Source: Oceanobacillus salinisoli
GTDB lineage: Bacteria; Bacillota; Bacilli; Bacillales; Amphibacillaceae
Direction of reading: 5' to 3'
DNA length: 36,370 nucleotides
NCBI RefSeq assembly: GCF_009733865.1
Contig: NZ_WOFB01000038.1
Location: 1 to 36,370, forward strand
Part shown: positions 31,733 to 36,370 of the stretch, piece after piece
Position numbering within the stretch: the first letter of the stretch is position 1
How the letters are laid out: each line of letters starts with the position of its first letter
Translations under genes and position numbers: made by a program
Notes under the pieces: model-generated
What the model was told of the DNA's origin: nothing
Databases searched by the model: none
The model's input: the letters and a program-made list of their open reading frames with translations, nothing else

Positions 31733-33305
31733 TAAAATTATCGATTGGCCCACGTTTATAGGTGCGCTAGTAATTATTTTAGCCGTTACCATACCACTTA
31801 TACTTTTCCCAGAAGCGGGGGCGGAAGTAATAAATCTGGCTAATACCTTTATGACGACTAAATTTGGGGTATTTTATATTTTGTTGGGAATTAGTTCATT
31901 ATTTTTTCTATTGTATGTTGCATTCAGTAAGTACGGGAAAATTAAGCTAGGTGGAAGGGATGTAAAAAAAGAATTCAAGACATTTTCCTGGGCTGCTATG
32001 CTGTTTTCTGCAGGGATTGGGTCGAGTATTCTATATTGGGCGACGATTGAGTGGGCGTATTATTATGAAGGACCGCCTTTTAATGTGGAACCGAGGTCCA
32101 TAGAAGCTATTGAGTATGCCGCTTCGTATGGAATTTTTCACTGGGGTCCGATTGCATGGGCTATTTATACGCTTCCAGCACTACCAATCGCTTATTTCTA
32201 TTATGTACGAAAAAAGCCTGTTCTAAAAATTAGTGAATCTGTTCGTCCTGTGTTAGGAAAAGCAGTAGATGGTCCGCTTGGTGTATTGATTGATGTGCTG
32301 TTCATGTTTGGGTTAATGGGTGGAGCAGGAACGACGCTTGCCCTTGGTACGCCAATGATTGCAGAGGGAGTCAGTGATATAACTGGAATCCCTGTTACTA
32401 TGGGACTGCAGACAATCATTATGTTAGCAGCAACAGGTATTTTTGCTGTCAGTTCTTACACTGGGCTGCAAAAGGGAATTCGCGTTTTAAGTGATATTAA
32501 CATTTACCTGGCACTGTTTATTTTAAGTTTTATTTTCCTGTTTGGACCTACGTTATTTATAGGTGAAACAACGATTACAAGTATCGGTATATTACTGGAT
32601 GATTTCTTCCGATGGTCCACTTGGCTCGAACCGCTTGCAAATGTGAATGGATTTGAGGATTCCGGATTTCCGGAGGCATGGACCGTGTTCTATTGGGCGT
32701 GGTGGCTTGTGTATGCCCCGTTTGTAGGATTGTTTGTTGCCAGAATTTCACGCGGCAGAACTATTAGAGAAATGATTTTAGGAACGATGATTTGGGGAAC
32801 GCTTGGGTGTATTTTATTCTTTGGAATTCTTGGTAACTACGGATTGTACTTACAATTGTCGGGTTCCTTTGATGTCATTGCGTTTATGAATGAACATGGT
32901 GCACCAGCAGCCATTATTGCGATACTAAACCAGCTTCCTATTTCAGGGATTATTGTTTTGATTTTTACGGTACTTGCCCTTATTTTCCTTGCAACCACAT
33001 TCGATTCGGCTTCATATATATTGGCATCTGTTGTACAGAAAAACATTAATACAGGCGAGCCATTACGCTGGAATCGGCTGTTTTGGGCATTTACCCTATT
33101 GCTCTTACCGATGACGTTAATGTTTATAGGAGGTCTGGAAACGTTACAGACAGCAAGTATTGTTGCAGGCTTCCCGGTTATATTTATCATGGTTTTACTC
33201 GCATGGTCCTTTATAAAGGCATCCGGTGAAGACCTCAAGGCACATAGAGAGTACCGGACGAATGTAATTTATATCGAAAGAAAAGGACAAAAAGAACGAA
33301 AATAA
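31725..33305 (+). CDS. BCCT-family betaine/carnitine/choline transporter
   Basis: A 526-residue, 12-helix secondary transporter of the betaine-carnitine-choline family, used for osmoprotectant uptake. Substrate and gating motifs: FSAGIGSSILYWATIEWAYY (core FSAGIGSSILYW), HWGPIAWAIY, and the signature FYWAWWLVYAPFVGLFVARISRGRT (core WAWWLVYAPFVG), with the Trp box intact. The Gly-rich segment differs from the sodium-site GAGMGIG of BetP, so sodium coupling is uncertain. Short N- and C-terminal tails, without the long osmosensing extensions of BetP. ATG at 31725 with AAAGG. The 3' end abuts an inverted repeat pair. Confidence 0.92.
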   Translation: MNNKIIDWPTFIGALVIILAVTIPLILFPEAGAEVINLANTFMTTKFGVFYILLGISSLFFLLYVAFSKYGKIKLGGRDVKKEFKTFSWAAMLFSAGIGSSILYWATIEWAYYYEGPPFNVEPRSIEAIEYAASYGIFHWGPIAWAIYTLPALPIAYFYYVRKKPVLKISESVRPVLGKAVDGPLGVLIDVLFMFGLMGGAGTTLALGTPMIAEGVSDITGIPVTMGLQTIIMLAATGIFAVSSYTGLQKGIRVLSDINIYLALFILSFIFLFGPTLFIGETTITSIGILLDDFFRWSTWLEPLANVNGFEDSGFPEAWTVFYWAWWLVYAPFVGLFVARISRGRTIREMILGTMIWGTLGCILFFGILGNYGLYLQLSGSFDVIAFMNEHGAPAAIIAILNQLPISGIIVLIFTVLALIFLATTFDSASYILASVVQKNINTGEPLRWNRLFWAFTLLLLPMTLMFIGGLETLQTASIVAGFPVIFIMVLLAWSFIKASGEDLKAHREYRTNVIYIERKGQKERK

Positions 33306-33310
33306 CGAAC

Positions 33311-33341
33311 GGTGCCTGTCACTTCCCGAATTTTGTCGAAT
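33311..33341 (-). repeat. Dispersed intergenic repeat (left partner)
   Basis: GGTGCCTGTCACTTCCCG then AATTTTGTCGAAT, 5 nt after the BCCT stop codon. Inverted relative to 33429-33466. Confidence 0.9.
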
Positions 33342-33428
33342 GGGTGCAGTTTTTCTCTTTTTTATTAATATATTTTAGTAAGCCAAACTGACAAATATCA
33401 AGCCTTCACAGTAAAAAATATTCCAACT

Positions 33429-33466
33429 CGACAAAATATTATAAAACTCAAGTGGTGACAGGCACC
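33429..33466 (+). repeat. Dispersed intergenic repeat (right partner), at the metA promoter
   Basis: CGACAAAATA, TTATAAAACT, then CAAGTGGTGACAGGCACC. The CGGGAA part has diverged but GTGACAGGCACC is exact. Confidence 0.85.
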
Positions 33467-33483
33467 AACTTTAATTTTATAAT
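33455..33483 (+). promoter_or_regulatory. metA promoter with its -35 inside a dispersed repeat
   Basis: GTGACA (33455-33460), 17-nt spacer, TATAAT (33478-33483). The predicted leader is about 36 nt, too short for the SAM riboswitch that precedes metA in many Bacilli. Confidence 0.65.
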
Positions 33484-33525
33484 GGTAATTACATTCTGAT
33501 AATTTAGGGGAAGGGTGAGGTACAG

Positions 33526-34431
33526 TTGCCAATTAACATACCAAGAGAACTGCCTGCGCGGGAACTTTTAAATAAAGAGAAGATATTTGTGATGGATGAG
33601 GATCGAGCGCGGACCCAGGATATTCGTCCACTAAATATATTAATTTTAAATTTAATGCCTGAAAAGGAAAAAACGGAGCTGCAGTTTTTAAGATTGCTGG
33701 GGAATACACCACTACAAGTGAATATTACTTTTCTTAGAACAGCAACACACCGTTCAACACATGTAAGCAATTATCATTTGGATTCTTTTTATACGACGTT
33801 TGATAAAGTGAAAGATAGTCGTTATGACGGATTAATTATTACAGGAGCACCGATTGAGCATCTCGAATTTGAAGAAGTCAATTATTGGGAAGAACTGACC
33901 GAAATTATGGACTGGGCAAAGGAAAATGTGACCTCGACACTAAATATTTGCTGGGGTGCACAAGCCGCTTTGTATTATCACTACGGTATTGGAAAACATC
34001 CTCTACCGGAAAAATGCTTCGGTATTTTTAAACATCAAATTGCGGATCCAACTGTAAAATTAGTACGTGGATTTGATGAGGAATTTCACGCGCCCCATTC
34101 CAGGCATACGGGAATTTTTAAGGAAGCAGTAGAGGCCCATCCAGACCTGTTCCTGCTTTCGGTATCAGAGGAAGATGCACCGTTTATTATCATGTCAAAA
34201 GATGCAAAAAATATAATGATAACAGGTCATTTTGAGTACGATGCCATGACACTTGCGGAAGAATATCAACGTGATTTGGACCGGGGATTAGAGATTAATA
34301 TTCCGCAAAATTATTTTCCGAATGACGATATCACGCAACGTCCACCGCATAAGTGGCGTTCCCATAGCCATCTGCTCTTTTCCAATTGGCTTAATTACTA
34401 TGTATATCAGCAAACACCATATGTATGGTGA
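33526..34431 (+). CDS. metA: Homoserine O-acetyltransferase (MetA/MetAA)
   Basis: A 301-residue cytoplasmic enzyme that acylates homoserine in the first committed step of methionine synthesis. Catalytic Cys142 (NICWGAQ), His235 and Glu237 (TGHFEYD) fall at the standard numbering from the TTG start at 33526, which has a GGTGAGG site. Residue 111 is Glu ([12 protein letters not shown]); from published work on Bacillus cereus MetA, Glu111 selects acetyl-CoA whereas Gly111 selects succinyl-CoA, so O-acetylhomoserine is the expected product despite the family name homoserine succinyltransferase. Stand-alone gene; no S-box leader. Confidence 0.95.
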   Translation: MPINIPRELPARELLNKEKIFVMDEDRARTQDIRPLNILILNLMPEKEKTELQFLRLLGNTPLQVNITFLRTATHRSTHVSNYHLDSFYTTFDKVKDSRYDGLIITGAPIEHLEFEEVNYWEELTEIMDWAKENVTSTLNICWGAQAALYYHYGIGKHPLPEKCFGIFKHQIADPTVKLVRGFDEEFHAPHSRHTGIFKEAVEAHPDLFLLSVSEEDAPFIIMSKDAKNIMITGHFEYDAMTLAEEYQRDLDRGLEINIPQNYFPNDDITQRPPHKWRSHSHLLFSNWLNYYVYQQTPYVW

Positions 34432-34527
34432 GGTTATCTTCCAGTAATGATGACAAACAATATTTAGTTTTTGTAAAATAATATAAATTCATTTCTTTTC
34501 ATAGTATAATAGTATTCATATTAGTGC

Positions 34528-34860
34528 GTGTTCAAATGGATGAAAAGGACGGAGAGGTTCGAGTTGGTGTGAGCTCCAACATAGGGTGCTTGCTCAGGAT
34601 GTAATGACTTCTACATTGCCTACAGGACAAGGAATACTTCGACAGCTACTCACTGTTGCCCAAAGAAAAAGAGGGCTGTTCTTTTCAAGAAAGGACGTGT
34701 GGGATTTGAGAAGAATTTCCTTATCATCCGTGAGCAACGGAAAGAACTGAGCTAACGAGCTTCTACAGGAAGTGGTGATTTCGACATTCGATACAGGACG
34801 TGTTGGTGCTTAGTCGAAGTTCCCCTATTTGATGTGTCTTTTTCCGGACCTTTGAACAAC
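34528..34860. ncRNA. Element E1: candidate structured RNA or MITE-like element with internal duplication
   Basis: 333 nt bounded by GTTCAAA (at 34530-34536) and TTTGAAC (34851-34857). Two related modules of about 50 nt, at 34596-34645 and 34767-34820, both read AGGA.GT..TGA.TTC.ACATT....ACAGGAC and end near TTCGA; the second can pair TTCGAC with GTCGAA around an ACAGGAC loop. It shares the second module and both ends with element E2 at 36002-36235. No protein-coding frame. A TATAAT at 34505-34510 could drive the plus strand; loops read GUCCU on the minus strand, which recalls the RUCCU loops of the Rfam Bacillaceae-1 motif, so the transcribed strand is undecided. Confidence 0.45.
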
Positions 34861-34902
34861 ATCTTTTAGTATTTTATCTTAGCAGTACAGGGAGTTTAGA
34901 CA

Positions 34903-35637
34903 ATGAAAATAGACATACTCGGTTATTGGGGAGGTTATCCAACCCGGGGCGGTGCTACAGCAGGTTATTTAATCACCACCGATGAAGGCCAGATTTTGCT
35001 GGATTGCGGCAGTGGGGTAATGAGCAAGTTGTCTCTGAAGTCAAGAGTGGAACAGCTTTCCGGTGTTGTATTATCCCATTTGCATTATGATCATATGGCT
35101 GATGTCGGTATTTTGCAATATGCTGTTGCTGGTGCATTGCGTAATGACAGAATGAAAGACAAAATGCCTATTGTATCGCCTTCTGAGCCAGATGATAAGT
35201 GGCAGGAAATTCAAAGCCGACAGTCGGAACATAAAAAGATAGAAGAGTTGTCAGCGTTCACAATGGCTGGTGCTGTGATTGAATTTTTAGCAGTCAATCA
35301 CACTATTCCTTGTTATGCCGTCAAAATTACATACAAAGATAAGGTGTTTGTTTATTCAGCAGACACGACTTATCTCGAATCATTAGTAAACTTTGCTAAA
35401 GATGCGGATTTATTTTTTTGTGAAGCAACCATTTGTGAAGGAAGCACACACACCGCCGGACCGGGACATATGGATGCGAAGGAAGCAGCACTAATAGCGA
35501 AAAAGGCAAATGTCGGTAAACTGGTGTTAACACATTTGCCGTCCGATGGAAATTTTGAATTAATGAAGACACAAGCATCAGACATTTTTGGAAAAGAGGT
35601 TGCCTTGGCAAGTGAGGTGGACTCCTATTTTCTATAA
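34903..35637 (+). CDS. yhfI: MBL-fold metallo-hydrolase (YhfI-like)
   Basis: A 244-residue metallo-beta-lactamase-fold hydrolase, of the same length and type as B. subtilis YhfI. The metal motif is H59-L-H61-Y-D63-H64, with later ligands in AVNHTIP, VYSADTTY and LTHLPSDG. The RNase Z/arylsulfatase-like branch acts on phosphodiesters or sulfate esters; the substrate is unknown. The N-terminal GYWGGYPTRGGATAGYL is typical of YhfI orthologues. ATG at 34903 with AGGGAG. The gene lies directly after element E1. Confidence 0.9.
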   Translation: MKIDILGYWGGYPTRGGATAGYLITTDEGQILLDCGSGVMSKLSLKSRVEQLSGVVLSHLHYDHMADVGILQYAVAGALRNDRMKDKMPIVSPSEPDDKWQEIQSRQSEHKKIEELSAFTMAGAVIEFLAVNHTIPCYAVKITYKDKVFVYSADTTYLESLVNFAKDADLFFCEATICEGSTHTAGPGHMDAKEAALIAKKANVGKLVLTHLPSDGNFELMKTQASDIFGKEVALASEVDSYFL

Positions 35638-35731
35638 GAATTATTTGCTACCGCCTGGATGCGATTAAAATGAATAGACTTGTTTTAGTAAGTCTTGCGT
35701 ATGCGTTTATTACACAAAGAAAAAGGTGAAT

Positions 35732-35989
35732 ATGTTGGAAAATGATAAGAATCGTCTTGTAGATATGTTTCAAGTAGATGAGAAGAGGGCTCAGCCTGGT
35801 GACATTATCCAGTTTCAAAGAAATAATGTACTTTTGGAAGGAACCGTATTACCGTCTCACGGAGAAAACAGTATCATTGTTGATTTATCATCCATGAACC
35901 ACAAAGATTTAGAGGAAATCAATCATGGTTATTCCAACACAGTAGTAGCACATCACAAGTATAAGGTAGTGGAGAAAAAGAGTAAGTAA
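35732..35989 (+). CDS. DUF2187 family protein (YkvS-like)
   Basis: An 85-residue small basic/acidic cytoplasmic protein. The core AQPGDIIQFQRNN...GTVLPSHGENSIIVDL followed by TVVAHHKYKVV is the DUF2187 (KOW/SH3-like beta-barrel) pattern of B. subtilis YkvS; function unknown. The C-terminal part matches the usual about 60-residue protein, while the N-terminal 20 residues (LENDKNRLVDMFQVDEKR) are an extension. ATG at 35732 follows AAAGGTG at 5 nt; the GTG at 35726 is inside that site and is rejected. Confidence 0.8.
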   Translation: MLENDKNRLVDMFQVDEKRAQPGDIIQFQRNNVLLEGTVLPSHGENSIIVDLSSMNHKDLEEINHGYSNTVVAHHKYKVVEKKSK

Positions 35990-36001
35990 ATCTCGGAGTG
36001 T

Positions 36002-36235
36002 GTGTTTAAAAAGAAGGGAAAAGGGACTGGGAAGGTAGGCGAGGCGCGAGTTTCACGTAGCTGAATCTGAACGTATGCTGTTAACGTATGCAATTTAAAA
36101 AACAAGCCAATTTAGCTTTGTACAGAAAGTGGTAACTTCAGGCGTTCGACACAGGACGAGGACGTTTCGGTAGCTAGTCAAAGTTCTCCTTTTATGATTT
36201 TCTTTTTCACCTTTTCACCGGATTTTTTAAACACC
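36002..36235. ncRNA. Element E2: shorter relative of element E1
   Basis: 234 nt bounded by GTGTTTAAAAA and TTTTTTAAACAC. Its 3' half (about 36120-36190) matches E1: ACAG.AAGTGGT, TTCGACACAGGACG, TAGTC.AAGTTC.CCT. It has one such module rather than two. Internally AACGTATGC is directly repeated at 36070-36078 and 36083-36091. The end pairs differ from E1 at a matched position (C-G in E1, T-A in E2), keeping complementarity. No coding frame. Confidence 0.45.
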
Positions 36236-36262
36236 ATTTAAGAGTTAAGATTCATATAAACC

Positions 36263-36306
36263 AAAAGGCAAACAAGCACTTTATTATGTGCTGTTTGTCT
36301 TTTTTA
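36263..36306 (+). terminator. Terminator downstream of element E2
   Basis: Imperfect 16-bp stem with a one-base bulge (36263-36279 and 36288-36303), 8-nt loop and T-run on the plus strand. Confidence 0.7.
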
Positions 36307-36332
36307 TCGTCCTGGAGAAATGAACAATATGC

Positions 36333-36362
36333 ATTCGACAAAAATCGGGAAGTGACAGTGAA
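36333..36362 (+). repeat. Dispersed intergenic repeat, variant copy at the window end
   Basis: ATTCGACAAAAAT then CGGGAAGTGACAGTGAAC; the usual GGCACC end is changed to GTGAAC. Confidence 0.75.
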
Positions 36363-36370
36363 CGCCCCCC

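Noticed and set aside
34561-34900. tRNA or rRNA fragment in the element before yhfI
   Set aside because: No cloverleaf with a GTTCGA-type T arm and no rRNA-like sequence was recognised; the related element at 36002 lacks any such pattern as well.
2291-36362. Recurring GTGACAGGCACC units as a CRISPR array
   Set aside because: Copies are scattered over 34 kb in both orientations without regular spacers, and no cas genes are present.
36365-36370. Run of C at the end of the window
   Set aside because: Only six bases at the edge; cannot be interpreted without the following sequence.

Overview
The window is about 36.4 kb of low-GC chromosomal DNA from a spore-former-type Firmicute of the family Bacillaceae. 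Strong AGGAGG-type ribosome binding sites, frequent GTG/TTG starts, sigma-A promoters and close relatives of Bacillus subtilis YkuI, PurU, YhfI, YkvS, YycB and YwqE all point there. The BCCT osmolyte transporter and the style of the intergenic repeats suggest a salt-tolerant lineage such as Oceanobacillus/Virgibacillus. That genus-level guess is inference. No tRNA, rRNA, phage, insertion sequence or CRISPR array is visible.

Layout. 1-2.8 kb: a LysM/NlpC-P60 cell-wall endopeptidase (cut at its last residues by the window edge), a TauE/SafE exporter and two tandem XapX-like mini membrane proteins. 2.9-7.2 kb: an orphan oligopeptide-binding lipoprotein, a two-domain rhodanese sulfurtransferase and a secreted M14 carboxypeptidase. 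7.7-13.7 kb: a YwqE-like PHP protein that has lost nearly all its metal ligands, a CynX/NimT-type MFS transporter (YycB-like), YkuI (degenerate EAL), a UDP-glucose dehydrogenase and PurU. 14.2-18.9 kb: two convergent secreted proteins, a 1134-aa phosphodiester glycosidase/metallophosphoesterase fusion and an esterase-like-phytase protein, both with 11-bp phased hexamers upstream that resemble Pho boxes.

19.4-29.2 kb is the main functional block. A divergent oppA faces an overlapping oppB-oppC-oppD-oppF-DUF1177-M20 operon, followed by an IclR regulator and an M29-like aminopeptidase. Together these look like a regulated system that imports a peptide or N-acyl amino acid and hydrolyses it inside the cell. 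The substrate and the role of the DUF1177 protein are unknown. 29.3-36.4 kb: an RNase HI-like protein, a frameshifted alpha/beta hydrolase, a cold-shock protein, a BCCT transporter, MetA (acetyl-CoA type by its Glu111), YhfI-like metallo-hydrolase, a YkvS-like protein and two related 234-333 nt elements that may be structured RNAs.

The most striking non-coding signal is a dispersed intergenic repeat present in at least 16 copies. Its conserved end reads GTGACAGGCACC and it carries one or two upstream units of about 10 bp (CGACAAA + 3 nt). Four pairs sit as inverted repeats with GGTGCC ends facing outward, like the termini of small MITEs; one pair encloses the XapX genes. At three genes (tauE, ykuI, metA) the repeat's GTGACA/GTAACA lies exactly 17-18 nt from a TATAAT/TATGAT box, so the repeat appears to supply the -35 element.
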